Assembly: GCF_023145695.1 (NCBI RefSeq)
Contig: NZ_JAJHVV010000002.1
Span: 310,001-374,000, forward strand
DNA length: 64,000 nucleotides
Origin: Vibrio amylolyticus
GTDB lineage: Bacteria; Pseudomonadota; Gammaproteobacteria; Enterobacterales; Vibrionaceae
Direction: 5' to 3'
Shown here: positions 32,344-44,287 of the stretch, in pieces
How the letters are laid out: each line of letters opens with the position of its first letter
Position numbering within the stretch: the first letter of the stretch is position 1
Notes under the pieces: model-generated
What the model saw: only the letters and a program-made list of their open reading frames with translations
Database searches by the model: none
What the model was told of the DNA's origin: nothing
Position numbers and translations under genes: made by a program

Positions 32344-33396
32344 ATGCAAGTTTCTGATTTTCACTTTGAACTCCCTGACGAACTGATTGCTCGCTATCCA
32401 ACAGCTGAGCGTACAGCAAGCCGCCTTCTGCATTTAGATGGCATGAATGGCGAACTTAATGATCGTTCATTTAAAGATATCCTTGATCTGGTTAAGCCAG
32501 GGGATTTAATGGTATTCAATAATACCCGAGTGATTCCGGCTCGTATCTTTGGTCGTAAAGAGTCTGGCGGTAAATTAGAAGTCCTTGTTGAGCGCGTGCT
32601 TGATGAAAAGAGCATTCTAGCGCACGTTCGCTGCTCTAAATCACCAAAGCCGGGTACCAAATTGTTCCTTGGTGAGAATGATGAGTACCAAGCAGAAATG
32701 GTCGCAAGGCAAGATGCGCTATTTGAAATTAAATTTAGCGATGATAAGTCGGTACTCGATATATTAAACGATGTTGGTCACATGCCATTGCCGCCGTATA
32801 TCGACCGTCCTGATGAAGATGCCGATAAAGAGCGCTACCAAACGGTTTACAACCAAAAACCGGGTGCTGTTGCTGCGCCAACAGCGGGTCTGCACTTTGA
32901 TGATGAGTTATTAGCTCAAATTAAACAGAAAGGCGTTGAGTTTACCTACGTCACGCTGCACGTAGGAGCGGGTACATTCCAACCTGTGAAAGTGGACAAT
33001 ATTAACGATCACCACATGCATGCTGAGTATGTTGAAGTACCGCAGGAAGTGGTTGATGCGATTGCTGAAACGAAAGCTCGTGGTGGACGTATTATCGCTG
33101 TCGGTACAACGTCAGTTCGTTCACTAGAAAGTGCCGCGCAAGACGCTGTGAAAAAAGGCACTGACCTTGTTCCTTTCTTTGGCGATACTGAAATCTTCAT
33201 CTTCCCAGGTTATGAGTATCAGCTTGTGGATTGCCTAGTCACTAATTTCCACTTGCCCGAGTCAACACTGATTATGTTAGTGAGTGCTTTTGCAGGGTAT
33301 GACAACACCATGGCAGCGTATGCTCATGCTGTTGAAAACAACTACCGCTTCTTTAGTTATGGCGACTCTATGTTTATCAATAAGAAGACGGCTTAA
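32344..33396 (+). CDS. queA: tRNA preQ1(34) S-adenosylmethionine ribosyltransferase-isomerase
   Basis: A 350-residue enzyme transferring and isomerising the ribosyl moiety of SAM onto preQ1 in tRNA anticodons, giving epoxyqueuosine. [14 protein letters not shown] at the N-terminus, [55 protein letters not shown] and [18 protein letters not shown] are QueA signatures. I chose the ATG at 32344 over 32275 because it matches the family start; E. coli QueA is 356 residues. tgt, the preceding step in the pathway, follows 141 bases downstream. Confidence 0.96.
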   Translation: MQVSDFHFELPDELIARYPTAERTASRLLHLDGMNGELNDRSFKDILDLVKPGDLMVFNNTRVIPARIFGRKESGGKLEVLVERVLDEKSILAHVRCSKSPKPGTKLFLGENDEYQAEMVARQDALFEIKFSDDKSVLDILNDVGHMPLPPYIDRPDEDADKERYQTVYNQKPGAVAAPTAGLHFDDELLAQIKQKGVEFTYVTLHVGAGTFQPVKVDNINDHHMHAEYVEVPQEVVDAIAETKARGGRIIAVGTTSVRSLESAAQDAVKKGTDLVPFFGDTEIFIFPGYEYQLVDCLVTNFHLPESTLIMLVSAFAGYDNTMAAYAHAVENNYRFFSYGDSMFINKKTA

Positions 33397-33483
33397 ACAA
33401 AAAATAAGATTAACGAGTGCTAGCAGTACGCTAGAGAAAGAGCTGCGCTCTTACTTCGCATGGAATCGCGACCGCTCTTGTAG

Positions 33484-34671
<1,188 letters not shown>

Positions 34672-34793
34672 TTACAAAACCCTTTTGCTTTCGGCCTGAA
34701 TGCACTTGTAAACCAAGGCTTCAGGACTTGAAAACGAAGGGGTGATCCCCAATTACATTGAATTAACACAAAAAATATATAGAGGACGTCTTA

Positions 34794-35123
34794 ATGTTTA
34801 TTTCTCAAGCTCACGCAGCAGCAGAAGGTGCACCAGCAGGTGGTGGTTTTGAAATGATTATCATGCTAGGTATGTTTGCAGTAATCTTTTACTTCATGAT
34901 TTACCGCCCGCAAGCTAAGCGTGTAAAAGAGCATAAGAATCTTATGGCTGCAATGGGTAAAGGCGATGAAGTTATCACTAGCGGTGGTCTTGTGGGTAAA
35001 ATCACTAAAATCGCTGAAGACAACGACTACATCTCAATTGAGCTTAACGCGAACAATGAAGTTGTAATCAAGAAGGATTTCGTTACTGCTGTGTTACCTA
35101 AGGGTACACTGAAGTCTCTATAA
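34794..35123 (+). CDS. yajC: Sec translocon accessory subunit YajC
   Basis: A 109-residue single-span inner-membrane protein of the SecDF-YajC complex. A short N-terminal Ala-rich segment is followed by one hydrophobic helix (about residues 20-40, EMIIMLGMFAVIFYFMIYRPQ). A cytoplasmic domain follows with GDEVITSGGLVGKI. Length matches E. coli (110). AGAGGACG precedes the ATG, and secD starts 21 bases after the stop. Confidence 0.96.
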   Translation: MFISQAHAAAEGAPAGGGFEMIIMLGMFAVIFYFMIYRPQAKRVKEHKNLMAAMGKGDEVITSGGLVGKITKIAEDNDYISIELNANNEVVIKKDFVTAVLPKGTLKSL

Positions 35124-35144
35124 AACAGCTAAAGGAATCTTGCT

Positions 35145-37001
35145 GTGCTAAACCGTTACCCGTTATGGAAGTATTTGATGGTTATTTTTGCCATCGCTAC
35201 AGCCGCGTTATACGCGCTTCCAAACCTTTACGGTGAAGATCCAGCTATTCAAGTTACAGGGGCGCGCGGCGCCTCTGTTGATCTGTCAACGCTGGATTCC
35301 GTCACCAATGCCCTTGAAAAACAGGGTCTCTCCCATAAGTCTATTGCTCTAGAGAATGGACAAATACTTGTTCGTTTCAATGACACAGATACTCAGCTAA
35401 CGGCTCGTGATATCGTCAATGAAGCCCTCGGTAAAGACAAAATTGTTGCCCTTAACCTAGCGCCTGCTACACCAAACTGGCTTGAGTCAATTGGTGCTGC
35501 ACCAATGAAGCTTGGTCTTGATTTGCGTGGTGGTGTTCACTTCTTAATGGAAGTGGATATGGACGCAGCAATGAAAACGCTTGTTGGTCAACAAGAAGAA
35601 GCATTCCGTAGTGAACTGCGTGAAGAACGTATTCGCTACCGCTCAATTCGCCCTTCTGGGAGCGATTCAGTGGAAGTGCTTTTACGTGATGCAGAACAGC
35701 TAGCAAGTGCAAAACGACTGCTTGCTGACAAACACCGTGATATGACCTTTTCTGATTCAGAAAGCAATGGTCGATTTGCTCTAGTTGCTACGTTTAATGA
35801 AGCTCGTTTAACTGAAATTCGTAACTATGCTGTTGAGCAAAACATCACTATTTTACGTAATCGTGTAAATGAACTGGGTGTGGCTGAGCCACTGGTTCAA
35901 CGTCAAGGCGCAAGCCGTATTGTTGTTGAGCTTCCAGGTGTTCAAGACACAGCTCGTGCGAAAGAGATTCTTGGTGCGACAGCAACGTTAGAATTCCGTG
36001 AAGTTGATGATAAAGCTGATCTTTCAGCAGCTGCGAGCGGTCGTGCTCCAGCGGGTAGCGAAATCAAGACCAACCGTGATGGCCGCCCTGTTGTGGTTAA
36101 GAAACGCGTTATTCTTGGTGGTGCTCACATCACTGATGCAAGCTCAAGCGTTGATGAATATGGTCGTCCACAGGTAAACATCTCACTGGATAGTGAAGGT
36201 GGCAGCAAGATGTCGACGTTCTCTCGTCAAAATGTCGGTAAGCTGATGGCAACCGTATTTGCAGAGTACAAAGACAGCGGTCGTAAGACACCTGAAGGCA
36301 GTGTGATTCTGTCTAAGCATGAAGAAGTGATTAACCAAGCGACGATTCAAACTGCGCTTGGCCGTAACTTCCGCATCACAGGTATCGATTCTGTCGCTGA
36401 AGCGCACAACCTAGCACTTCTACTTCGTGCTGGTGCCCTGATTGCGCCTATCTCAATTGTTGAAGAGCGTACTATCGGTCCATCGATGGGACAACAGAAC
36501 ATTGATATGGGTATCCAAGCGATGATTTGGGGTATGGTTGCTGTAATGCTATTTACGTTGTTCTACTACCGTAAATTTGGCTTTATCGCAAACATGGCAC
36601 TGATGGCTAACTTGGTTCTAATTATTGGTGTGATGTCGATGATTCCAGGGGCGACAATGACGCTGCCAGGTATCGCCGGTATTGTATTAACCGTTGGTAT
36701 GGCAGTCGATGCAAACGTGCTGATCTTTGAGCGTATTCGTGAAGAGCTGCGTGATGGTAAAAACCCTCAGCAAGCGATTCATCAAGGTTACTCAAATGCA
36801 TTCAGTACCATCGCCGATGCGAACATCACCACCTTAATTACGGCAATCATTCTGTTTGCTGTGGGTACAGGTGCGATTAAAGGTTTCGCTGTCACGCTAT
36901 CCATTGGTATTTTGACTTCTATGTTTACCGCGATTGTAGGCACACGTTGTGTGGTTAACCTACTGTACGGTGGTAAGCGTATCGATAAATTGTCGATCTA
37001 A
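35145..37001 (+). CDS. secD: Protein translocase subunit SecD
   Basis: A 618-residue RND-type membrane protein that uses the proton gradient to help pull preproteins through SecYEG. One N-terminal membrane helix is followed by a large periplasmic P1 domain (about residues 35-445; [16 protein letters not shown] and [31 protein letters not shown]). Five further membrane helices from about 450 include [29 protein letters not shown], which carries the conserved Asp. Length is as in E. coli (615). secF follows 14 bases downstream. Confidence 0.97.
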   Translation: MLNRYPLWKYLMVIFAIATAALYALPNLYGEDPAIQVTGARGASVDLSTLDSVTNALEKQGLSHKSIALENGQILVRFNDTDTQLTARDIVNEALGKDKIVALNLAPATPNWLESIGAAPMKLGLDLRGGVHFLMEVDMDAAMKTLVGQQEEAFRSELREERIRYRSIRPSGSDSVEVLLRDAEQLASAKRLLADKHRDMTFSDSESNGRFALVATFNEARLTEIRNYAVEQNITILRNRVNELGVAEPLVQRQGASRIVVELPGVQDTARAKEILGATATLEFREVDDKADLSAAASGRAPAGSEIKTNRDGRPVVVKKRVILGGAHITDASSSVDEYGRPQVNISLDSEGGSKMSTFSRQNVGKLMATVFAEYKDSGRKTPEGSVILSKHEEVINQATIQTALGRNFRITGIDSVAEAHNLALLLRAGALIAPISIVEERTIGPSMGQQNIDMGIQAMIWGMVAVMLFTLFYYRKFGFIANMALMANLVLIIGVMSMIPGATMTLPGIAGIVLTVGMAVDANVLIFERIREELRDGKNPQQAIHQGYSNAFSTIADANITTLITAIILFAVGTGAIKGFAVTLSIGILTSMFTAIVGTRCVVNLLYGGKRIDKLSI

Positions 37002-37015
37002 GGCTAGGAATTATT

Positions 37016-37963
37016 ATGTTTCAAATTCTAAAAGCAGATAAAACGATCGACTTTATGCGTTGGTCAAAAGTCGCATTCGCCTTTTCATTATTTATGATTG
37101 GCGCGGCTATCTTTACGCTGTCTACTAAATGGCTGAACTGGGGTCTAGACTTCACGGGCGGTACATTGATTGAAGTGGGCTTTGAACAGCCTGCTAACCT
37201 AGAAGACATCCGTAGTGCACTTGAAGCGGAAGGCTTTGGTGATGCAACGGTACAGAACTTTGGTTCTGCACGTGATGTTATGGTTCGTCTGCGTCCTCGT
37301 GATGGCATTGCGAACGAAACGTTAGGTAACCAAATCATTGGTGCAATTAAAGACGGTACGGGTGAAGCGGTTGAGATGCGTCGTATCGAGTTTGTTGGTC
37401 CGAATGTGGGTGATGAACTAACAGAAGCGGGTGGTCTTGCGATCCTTGCTTCTTTGATTTGTATCTTGATCTATGTGTCGATTCGTTTTGAATGGCGTTT
37501 AGCGGCTGGTGCGGTATTCGCATTGGCGCACGATGTCATCATCACGCTAGGTATATTCTCGCTACTGCAAATTGAAGTGGATTTAACCATTGTCGCAGCC
37601 TTGCTGACGGTGGTCGGATACTCACTCAACGATACCATCGTTGTATTTGACCGTATCCGTGAAAATTTCCGTAAGATGCGTAAAGGCGAGCCACCTGAGG
37701 TTATGAACAACTCTATTACTCAAACATTGAGTCGTACGTTGATCACCTCTGGTACGACGCTATTCGTAGTTATTGCCCTGTTTACTCAAGGCGGCGCAAT
37801 GATTCACGGTTTCGCACTGGCGTTGCTATTAGGTATCACTGTCGGTACTTACTCTTCAATCTACGTTGCATCAGCACTAGCATTGAAACTGGGTATCCAG
37901 AAAGAGCACCTAATGCCACCTCAAGTTGAGAAAGAAGGCGAAGAGTTTGACGAGATGCCATAA
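37016..37963 (+). CDS. secF: Protein translocase subunit SecF
   Basis: A 315-residue partner of SecD with six membrane helices. The periplasmic part (about residues 35-130) contains WGLDFTGGTLIEV and the loop with RRIEFVGPNVGDEL. The conserved core VVGYSLNDTIVVFDRIRENFRKM follows at about residue 200. It closes the queA-tgt-yajC-secD-secF series, and a strong terminator follows 64 bases later. Confidence 0.97.
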   Translation: MFQILKADKTIDFMRWSKVAFAFSLFMIGAAIFTLSTKWLNWGLDFTGGTLIEVGFEQPANLEDIRSALEAEGFGDATVQNFGSARDVMVRLRPRDGIANETLGNQIIGAIKDGTGEAVEMRRIEFVGPNVGDELTEAGGLAILASLICILIYVSIRFEWRLAAGAVFALAHDVIITLGIFSLLQIEVDLTIVAALLTVVGYSLNDTIVVFDRIRENFRKMRKGEPPEVMNNSITQTLSRTLITSGTTLFVVIALFTQGGAMIHGFALALLLGITVGTYSSIYVASALALKLGIQKEHLMPPQVEKEGEEFDEMP

Positions 37964-38027
37964 GGCGTTTGTTAATATCTTAAAGTTAACACGGCTAAAA
38001 CCTTAGCTGTGAAAGACTGAATGAAAG

Positions 38028-38052
38028 CCGCTAGGAAACTAGCGGTTTTTTT
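38028..38052 (+). terminator. Terminator after secF
   Basis: CCGCTAG and CTAGCGG form a 7-bp stem around a GAAA tetraloop, followed by seven T. Confidence 0.93.
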
Positions 38053-38163
38053 GTGGCTCGAGATCTGATTTATAGAACATGAAACGTGTGGTTTTGGCAT
38101 ATACTGTAAAAGTTAAAATAGAGAATTATTGAACCGTATTCGCATTATTTCAGGGAGGAGATA

Positions 38164-38997
38164 GTGAAAAAATGGCAAGAATTATCATTGGGGCTGCTAC
38201 TCGCTATTGTTCCCGTTACAGTGAACTCAACCCCTTGGGAAGCTAAACAAATCCCATCCTCTCACCCAACAGAGTCAATCGGTAGTTATGCCAATGGCTG
38301 CTTGGCAGGGGCGAAAGCGTTGCCATTGGAAGGTGAAGGCTACCAAGTGATTCGTAGCCAACGTGAACGCTATTACGCGCACCCAGATACGGTGAGCTTT
38401 ATTCAACATCTCGCTCAGCAAACTTATCAAGATTTAGGTTCAATTCTGTTGATTGGAGATCTTTCTCTTCCTCAAGGTGGGCGTTTCTCGTCTGGGCATT
38501 CAAGTCATCAAACGGGGTTAGATATTGATGTTTGGCTTCGATTAGCCAAAGAGCCATTAAGTGCGCAAGAGCTTGCTAAACCGAAAGCGATGAGCGTGGT
38601 TCATGTAAAAGAGTTCGAATTAAACAGAAAGCGTTGGAGTGAAGAACACTTTCAGCTCGTGAAGCTGGCTGCGCAGAATGAACAAGTGGCGCGGATTTTT
38701 GTTCATCCTGTGATTAAGAATCAATTGTGTGAATCGGAACAAGTCGATAGCCGAGAATGGCTACGTAAAGTCAGGCCGTGGTGGGGGCATCATTCTCATA
38801 TCCATGTGCGGTTGAACTGCCCAATAGGGGATAGTTCTTGTCAGGCACAAGCCGAACCACCGAAAGGTGACGGGTGTGGCCATGAATTAGCAAGTTGGTG
38901 GCCAAAGCCAGAAGATAAGATAGACGTTGCTCAGCCAGTGAAGAAGAAAAAGGTAAAAGTTCCACCAAGTCAGTGCTTGGCTATGTTGAATGAATAA
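38164..38997 (+). CDS. mepA: Penicillin-insensitive murein endopeptidase
   Basis: A 277-residue periplasmic LAS-family zinc peptidase cleaving D-Ala-meso-DAP cross-links in peptidoglycan. Residues 1-22 look like a signal peptide. The zinc ligands are the His and Asp of GHSSHQTGLDIDVW (HxxxxxxD) and the His cluster in WWGHHSHIHVRLNCP. Paired cysteines downstream fit the family disulfides. Length is near E. coli MepA (274). GGGAGGAG precedes the GTG/ATG region; the start is GTG at 38164. It converges on yfhL with a shared terminator. Confidence 0.94.
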   Translation: MKKWQELSLGLLLAIVPVTVNSTPWEAKQIPSSHPTESIGSYANGCLAGAKALPLEGEGYQVIRSQRERYYAHPDTVSFIQHLAQQTYQDLGSILLIGDLSLPQGGRFSSGHSSHQTGLDIDVWLRLAKEPLSAQELAKPKAMSVVHVKEFELNRKRWSEEHFQLVKLAAQNEQVARIFVHPVIKNQLCESEQVDSREWLRKVRPWWGHHSHIHVRLNCPIGDSSCQAQAEPPKGDGCGHELASWWPKPEDKIDVAQPVKKKKVKVPPSQCLAMLNE

Positions 38998-39055
38998 TGC
39001 TTAGTGAATAACGAGTTGAGTTAATCAGGTTGAGCAAATCAAGGCTATAGATACA

Positions 39056-39085
39056 AAAAAGGAGCGCCAATCGGTGCTCCTTTTT
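39056..39085. terminator. Bidirectional terminator between mepA and yfhL
   Basis: AAAAAGGAGC and GCTCCTTTTT form a perfect stem, extended inward by GCC/GGT pairs around AATC. A and T runs on the two sides suit both convergent units. Confidence 0.92.
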
Positions 39086-39101
39086 AGTTCGTCACTGAAT
39101 C

Positions 39102-39356
39102 TTATGCCAGACCTTGAATGATAACGAACTTCTCTAAAAGCTCTTCATCAGTTTCAATGTTTTTTGGATCCGTAATAATACACTTCGTGATAGGACACAC
39201 TGACTGGCACGTTGGCTTGTCGTAGTGGCCTTTACACTCTGTACACAGCAAAGGATCAATCTCGAAGATAGAGTCACCCATAGTGATTGCGCCATTTGGG
39301 CATTCAGGGTCACACATATCACAGTTGATGCATTTGTCGGTGATCAGTAGCGCCAT
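39102..39356 (-). CDS. yfhL: YfhL family 4Fe-4S ferredoxin
   Basis: An 84-residue bacterial-type ferredoxin with two 4Fe-4S motifs: CINCDMCDPECP (residues 10-21) and CTECKGHYDKPTCQSVCP, whose longer spacing is typical of the Allochromatium vinosum type that YfhL belongs to. It carries low-potential electrons in the cytoplasm. The ATG lies one base after the trhP stop, so the two genes are translationally coupled. In E. coli yfhL and yegQ are apart, so the fusion into one operon here points to TrhP as electron acceptor or cluster partner; this is inference. Confidence 0.93.
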   Translation of the reverse strand: MALLITDKCINCDMCDPECPNGAITMGDSIFEIDPLLCTECKGHYDKPTCQSVCPITKCIITDPKNIETDEELLEKFVIIQGLA

Positions 39357-39357
39357 C

Positions 39358-40761
39358 TTATTTACCTGTTGGGTTACGGGTATCCTGACCAGAATTAAGG
39401 TTACGCATCAGCAGTCCGTATGATAAATCCATATCTTCTGGTACTGGGATGAAGACGAAGTGGCCATTGCCTTTCGCATCGTCAATCGTTTGTGACTTAC
39501 GGTTTTCCATCGCTTCTAGAGTGAAAACAACGTTACCGTTTGGCGTCATAAGCTCTAGGCTGTCACCGACTAAGAATTTATTCTTCACTTCCACTTCCGC
39601 TAAATCACCACGACGTTGGCCTGTGAATTCACCAACGAATTGCTGAGCATCAGACACTGAGTAACCGTAATCGTAGTTCTGGTAAGTGTCGTGAGTGTGA
39701 CGACGTAGGAAGCCTTCTGTGTAGCCACGGTGAGCTAAGCTTTCTAGCGTCCCCATTAGGCTCTCATCGAACGGTTTTCCTGCAACAGCATCATCAATCG
39801 CTTTACGGTAAACTTGGGCAGTACGAGCACAGTAGTAGAAGGATTTAGTACGGCCTTCAATCTTCAATGAGTGAACCCCCATTTTCGTTAGGCGCTCAAC
39901 GTGTTGGATAGCACGAAGATCTTTAGAGTTCATGATGTAAGTACCATGTTCGTCTTCGTAGGCTGCCATTTTCTCTTCAGGGCGATGAGCTTCTGAAAGT
40001 AGAACCACTTCATCAGTTGGTTTGCCAAGACCTAGCGTGTTATCAGGACGTTCTTCTTGTACCTCGATAGTCTGAGACTCAGCAGCTGGGTCAAACTTCT
40101 CAACAATATCACCCGTCTCGTTCTCTTTACCTTCTTCGACTTTGTATTCCCAACGGCAAGCGTTAGTGCAAGTACCTTGGTTTGGATCGCGTTTGTTGAT
40201 GTAGCCAGATAACAGACAACGACCAGAGTAAGCCATGCAAAGAGCACCGTGAACGAAGATTTCAAGTTCAGTCTCTGGGCAGTGCTCACGAATCTCTTCG
40301 ATTTCCTCTAGAGAAAGCTCACGAGATAAAATGACACGCTCAACACCTTGAGTCGACCAGAACTTAACCGTTGCCCAGTTAACTGCGTTTGCTTGTACTG
40401 ATAGGTGAATAGCCATATCAGGGAACGCTTCACGAACCATCATGATAAGACCTGGATCTGACATGATCAGAGCGTCCGGGCCCATTTCAACCACAGGCTT
40501 TAGATCGCGAATGAAGGTTTTTAGCTTTGAATTGTGTGGTTGAATGTTGCAAACCACATATAGCTTTTTACCTTGAGCGTGCGCTTCGTTAATACCGATT
40601 TGCAGGTTTTCATGGTTGAATTCGTTATTACGTACACGAAGACTATAGCGTGGCTGACCTGCGTAAACCGCATCTGCGCCATAGGCGAAAGCGTAACGCA
40701 TGTTTTTAAGGCTGCCCGCTGGTGACAGTAGCTCGGGTACAAATGGTGTGTTCGTTGTCAT
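39358..40761 (-). CDS. trhP: Peptidase U32 family tRNA 5-hydroxyuridine synthase
   Basis: A 467-residue U32-family protein matching E. coli YegQ, renamed TrhP, which hydroxylates U34 of certain tRNAs in a prephenate-dependent, iron-sulfur-dependent reaction. ELLSPAGSLKNMRYAFAYGADAVYAGQPRYSLR at the N-terminus, the U32 signature ELEIFVHGALCMAYSGRCLLSGY, CTNACRWEYKV, and GVHSLKIEGRTKSFYYCA are visible, with cysteines able to hold an Fe-S cluster. It is not a demonstrated peptidase. It is followed immediately by the ferredoxin yfhL. Confidence 0.93.
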   Translation of the reverse strand: MTTNTPFVPELLSPAGSLKNMRYAFAYGADAVYAGQPRYSLRVRNNEFNHENLQIGINEAHAQGKKLYVVCNIQPHNSKLKTFIRDLKPVVEMGPDALIMSDPGLIMMVREAFPDMAIHLSVQANAVNWATVKFWSTQGVERVILSRELSLEEIEEIREHCPETELEIFVHGALCMAYSGRCLLSGYINKRDPNQGTCTNACRWEYKVEEGKENETGDIVEKFDPAAESQTIEVQEERPDNTLGLGKPTDEVVLLSEAHRPEEKMAAYEDEHGTYIMNSKDLRAIQHVERLTKMGVHSLKIEGRTKSFYYCARTAQVYRKAIDDAVAGKPFDESLMGTLESLAHRGYTEGFLRRHTHDTYQNYDYGYSVSDAQQFVGEFTGQRRGDLAEVEVKNKFLVGDSLELMTPNGNVVFTLEAMENRKSQTIDDAKGNGHFVFIPVPEDMDLSYGLLMRNLNSGQDTRNPTGK

Positions 40762-40928
40762 TGCTTTGTTCTCTAGTCTGATCTCAAGTCAGGTTACTCC
40801 CACCTAGTGGAAGTAAAGGGGCGCGTATTTTACGTTAAAATGTGACTTAAAACAAATGCACAGTTTTCATAAGGGAATAGAGAATTTATGTATTAAAAAT
40901 AGTGGGAGAAGTGATAAGAAGAGAATAC

Positions 40929-40973
40929 AAAAACGCCCTTCAGGTTAAACGAAATAACCAGTGAAGAGCGTTT
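40929..40973 (-). terminator. Terminator after rdgC
   Basis: On the minus strand, AAACGC-TCTTCA-TGGTTA pairs with TAACC-TGAAGG-GCGTTT around a short loop, followed by a T run. It lies 38-82 bases past the rdgC stop. Confidence 0.75.
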
Positions 40974-41010
40974 ATTTTAATAAAGCAGTTATCTAACCTT
41001 TAGATACTGA

Positions 41011-41925
41011 TTACGCTTCAGGGTGAGGTAAACCGCCCAATGAATCGTATAAATTTGGCAAGAATGCGCTTAGCTCACCACACATAAGAGAGAAATCAGC
41101 ATCAAAACGAGCGGCTTGATCTTCACGTGGAATATCTTCGTTTTGATCTTTTAGGTCGTCGCTGAATTTCAAACGCTTGATGCTGCCATCTTCTGCAAGA
41201 ATAAACTCAATACGCTCTTGCCAATCGAGGGCCAGTTTCGTTACGACTTTATTTGCTTCAATGTGGTTTTGAATCTCTTCTGCGCTGAGTTCTTGTTTCT
41301 TACAGCGAATGATACCGCCATCTTCTTGAATAGATTTAAGCTCAGCTTCGTCTAGCAGAGTGATACCTTGCGGTGTGCTGCCTGTTTTAACCCACTCAGT
41401 AAGCGTAGTATCAATCGCTTGCTCAGGAATAGCGGGAACAACAGGTAAGCTACCCATTGTTTTGCGCAGTAGGGCGAGAACGTCTTCCGCTTTCTTGTAG
41501 CTGCTTGCATCAACAAGGATAAGCCCTTCTTTTGGCAAGATCAGGACAAACGTGTTACTACTACGGCTAAAGGCTCTTGGAAGAAGATCAATGATGATCT
41601 CGTCTTTTAGCGTCTCTTTCTCTGTTTTTTTCAGAGGGCGACCTTCCGCGGCTTCCATAGTTTCAATCTTGTTGTTCAGTGAATCTTTGATCACTGACGC
41701 TGGGATCATTTTTTCTTCTCGTTTCGCGCAGATAAGAATACGGTTTTCAGAAACATGCGTCATCATATCGCCTTGACGCCCCATTGCCGTAACCCAACCA
41801 AACTTCTGTTTGTCTTGGCTACCACAAGGCGTAAAACGGAATTCTTCAAGTTGCGTTTCTAGCTGGTCAGCATTGAATTCAATATCGCGATTGAAGCGAT
41901 AAACCAGACAGTTTTTAAACCACAT
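41011..41925 (-). CDS. rdgC: Recombination-associated protein RdgC
   Basis: A 304-residue nucleoid-associated protein that forms a ring around duplex DNA and limits RecA activity. [15 protein letters not shown] at the N-terminus, [39 protein letters not shown] and [21 protein letters not shown] are diagnostic. Length equals the E. coli protein (303). It is divergent from phoB across a 310-base gap; the recBCD genes lie further right in the window. Confidence 0.95.
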   Translation of the reverse strand: MWFKNCLVYRFNRDIEFNADQLETQLEEFRFTPCGSQDKQKFGWVTAMGRQGDMMTHVSENRILICAKREEKMIPASVIKDSLNNKIETMEAAEGRPLKKTEKETLKDEIIIDLLPRAFSRSSNTFVLILPKEGLILVDASSYKKAEDVLALLRKTMGSLPVVPAIPEQAIDTTLTEWVKTGSTPQGITLLDEAELKSIQEDGGIIRCKKQELSAEEIQNHIEANKVVTKLALDWQERIEFILAEDGSIKRLKFSDDLKDQNEDIPREDQAARFDADFSLMCGELSAFLPNLYDSLGGLPHPEA

Positions 41926-42235
41926 ATTTTTTCTCTAGGCTGGAAATAAGTCGCTCATCATAGGCAATTTTGAGTGGATTGTCTTATCTGTGTGTAAAAA
42001 TCTTCGCACAATTAACACCACGCAAACGATTGACGCCATTTTGACTTAGAACACTCAGTTTAATGTCGTTTGTTATGTGGTTGAGTCGAAACTTATATTA
42101 AACTTTCTTTGCAAAGGTCACAAAAGTGTCATAATTACTGGTAATAATGCCTATAGTTGCAGAGGGTTAGCCACAGCTGTTAATGGTTGAGAAAGTTACC
42201 CATAGCGTTAATTTTATTCATAAGGTTATTGAATT
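41926..42235. other. rdgC/phoB divergent promoter region
   Basis: A 310-base gap with no gene. Apart from the Pho-box-like array near 42115-42147, I see no conspicuous structure. Confidence 0.6.
42115..42147 (+). promoter_or_regulatory. Pho box upstream of phoB
   Basis: AGGTCACAAAA and GTGTCATAATT are successive 11-base units resembling the PhoB repeat (CTGTCATAAAG); a weaker ACTGGTAAT unit follows. It lies 90-120 bases before the phoB ATG, as expected for autoregulation by PhoB. Confidence 0.6.
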
Positions 42236-42925
42236 ATGTCCAGAAGGATTCTAGTGGTTGAGGATGAAGCACCGATTCGTGAGATGCTGTGTTTTGTTCT
42301 TGAGCAAAAAGGTTACCAAGCGGTAGAAGCGGAAGACTATAACACCGCCGTGGATAAACTGGCTGAACCCTTTCCTGATCTTGTATTGCTTGACTGGATG
42401 CTGCCTGGTGGCAGTGGCATTAACTTTATCAAGCACATGAAGCGTGAAGAGTTAACCCGCAATATTCCTGTTGTGATGCTAACGGCTCGTGGCGAAGAAG
42501 AAGATAAAGTACGCGGCTTGGAAGTGGGCGCTGATGATTACATCACCAAACCGTTTTCACCAAAAGAGCTGGTGGCGCGTTTAAAAGCCGTTATTCGTCG
42601 TGTTACTCCAACGGCACTAGAAGATGTTATTGATGTTCAAGGCTTAAAGTTAGATCCTGTTTCTCACCGAGTGATGGCCAATGATGCACCGCTTGATATG
42701 GGGCCAACAGAATTTAAGATGCTGCATTTCTTTATGACACACCAAGAGCGTGTGTATAGCCGAGAGCAGCTATTGAATAATGTATGGGGCACCAATGTGT
42801 ACGTTGAAGACCGCACGGTAGATGTTCATATTCGACGCTTACGCAAAGCATTAGAGAGCGCAGGTCACGATAAATTGATACAAACGGTTCGTGGCGCAGG
42901 CTATCGCTTCTCTGTGAAAGCGTAA
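42236..42925 (+). CDS. phoB: Phosphate regulon response regulator
   Basis: A 229-residue OmpR-type response regulator. The receiver domain has the acidic pair in VVEDEAP, phospho-acceptor D53 in VLLDWMLPG, and Lys in YITKPFSP. The winged-helix effector domain (about 130-228) includes [33 protein letters not shown] and [17 protein letters not shown]. Phosphorylated by PhoR at low phosphate, it activates Pho-box promoters. Length matches E. coli (229). phoR follows 61 bases downstream. Confidence 0.97.
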   Translation: MSRRILVVEDEAPIREMLCFVLEQKGYQAVEAEDYNTAVDKLAEPFPDLVLLDWMLPGGSGINFIKHMKREELTRNIPVVMLTARGEEEDKVRGLEVGADDYITKPFSPKELVARLKAVIRRVTPTALEDVIDVQGLKLDPVSHRVMANDAPLDMGPTEFKMLHFFMTHQERVYSREQLLNNVWGTNVYVEDRTVDVHIRRLRKALESAGHDKLIQTVRGAGYRFSVKA

Positions 42926-42986
42926 AATACACGAATTGAAGAAACAGTTTTGAGGAAGAAAAAGGACAGCTGTCCGAGGAATTAAA

Positions 42987-44285
42987 TTGGTTGAAAAGTT
43001 AACCTGGAAAAAGCTGGCATGGGAGCTGGCTTTTTTTTACACCCCTTGGGTTATTGTAGGGTGGATATTTGGATACATGCCGTGGTTGCTTCTTGCTGCC
43101 ACGGTTTTGCAGTTGTTATGGCATCTACATAATCAGATGAGATTGTCAGCGTGGCTGTGGGATGAAAAACGACTCACTCCTCCTTCTGGTAGTGGTAATT
43201 GGGAATCACTTTTCAATGGAATCTACCGCCTACAGCAGCGTCAGCGTAAAAAGCGTAAAGAGCTAACCAACCTAATCCGCCGTTTCCGCAATGGTGCTGA
43301 ATCTCTGCCCGATGCGGTTGTGGTATTTCGTGGTGAAGGAAATATTGTTTGGTGTAACAGGCTCGCGCAGCACCTTCTTGGTTTTAAATGGCCAGATGAT
43401 TCAGGCCAACCCGTGTCGAATCTGATTCGCACCCCTGACTTTATTAAATACCTCAACAAGCAAGACTTCTCTGAACCATTAGAGATGTGCTCACCGTTAA
43501 ACGTTGAGCGTATGTTAGAGCTTCGTATCGTGCCTTACACTGAAGGCGAGCACTTAATGGTTGTGCGTGATGTTACTCAGCTAAAACAGCTTGAAGGCAT
43601 GCGTCGTAACTTCTTTGCTAATGTTTCTCATGAACTGCGTACACCAATGACGGTACTGCGCGGTTATCTTGAAATGACCGAAGATCCAGATATGTTGGTT
43701 GGCCCTATGTGGGGTAAAGCACATGGTGTAATGACTGAGCAGTTGAATCGAATGAACAGCTTGGTTAGCCAATTGTTGACGCTCTCTAAGATTGAAGCGG
43801 CACCAATGGATGAATTCGAGGATGTGGTGAACGTTCCTGCCATGCTCGAAGTGCTAGAGAAAGAAGCGGTCAGCTTAAGTGGTGATGATAAACATCAGCT
43901 TGAGTTTATCGTGGATAGCAGTCTGCGTGTATTAGCCGATGAAGATCAGTTGCGTAGCGCGATATCTAACCTTGTTTACAATGCGGTGAAATACACAGAG
44001 GCCGGTGCTCAGATTAAAGTACGTTGGTTTAAGACCGCCCAAGGGGCCTGTCTTGAAGTTGAAGACAGTGGTGATGGGATCGAACCTCAACATTTGCACA
44101 GACTAACAGAACGTTTTTATCGTGTTGATAAAGCTCGCTCACGAGATACGGGGGGCAGTGGCTTAGGACTTGCCATTGTTAAGCACGCGCTCACTCACCA
44201 TGATGCACATCTAGAGATTCAAAGTGTTGTGGGTGTAGGCAGTAAGTTCTCGTTTATCTTACCTAGTCGTTCAATTGTGGAGTAG
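42987..44285 (+). CDS. phoR: Phosphate regulon sensor histidine kinase
   Basis: A 432-residue inner-membrane kinase/phosphatase. Two hydrophobic stretches (about residues 12-45) anchor it without a large periplasmic domain. A PAS domain covers about 95-200 ([18 protein letters not shown]). The phospho-acceptor is His215 in [22 protein letters not shown]. The ATP-binding part has the N box [11 protein letters not shown]1 box [10 protein letters not shown] and G2 box [14 protein letters not shown]. The start is TTG at 42987 with CCGAGGA upstream. The stop is two bases from the pstS-like ATG. Confidence 0.96.
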   Translation: MVEKLTWKKLAWELAFFYTPWVIVGWIFGYMPWLLLAATVLQLLWHLHNQMRLSAWLWDEKRLTPPSGSGNWESLFNGIYRLQQRQRKKRKELTNLIRRFRNGAESLPDAVVVFRGEGNIVWCNRLAQHLLGFKWPDDSGQPVSNLIRTPDFIKYLNKQDFSEPLEMCSPLNVERMLELRIVPYTEGEHLMVVRDVTQLKQLEGMRRNFFANVSHELRTPMTVLRGYLEMTEDPDMLVGPMWGKAHGVMTEQLNRMNSLVSQLLTLSKIEAAPMDEFEDVVNVPAMLEVLEKEAVSLSGDDKHQLEFIVDSSLRVLADEDQLRSAISNLVYNAVKYTEAGAQIKVRWFKTAQGACLEVEDSGDGIEPQHLHRLTERFYRVDKARSRDTGGSGLGLAIVKHALTHHDAHLEIQSVVGVGSKFSFILPSRSIVE

Positions 44286-44287
44286 AC

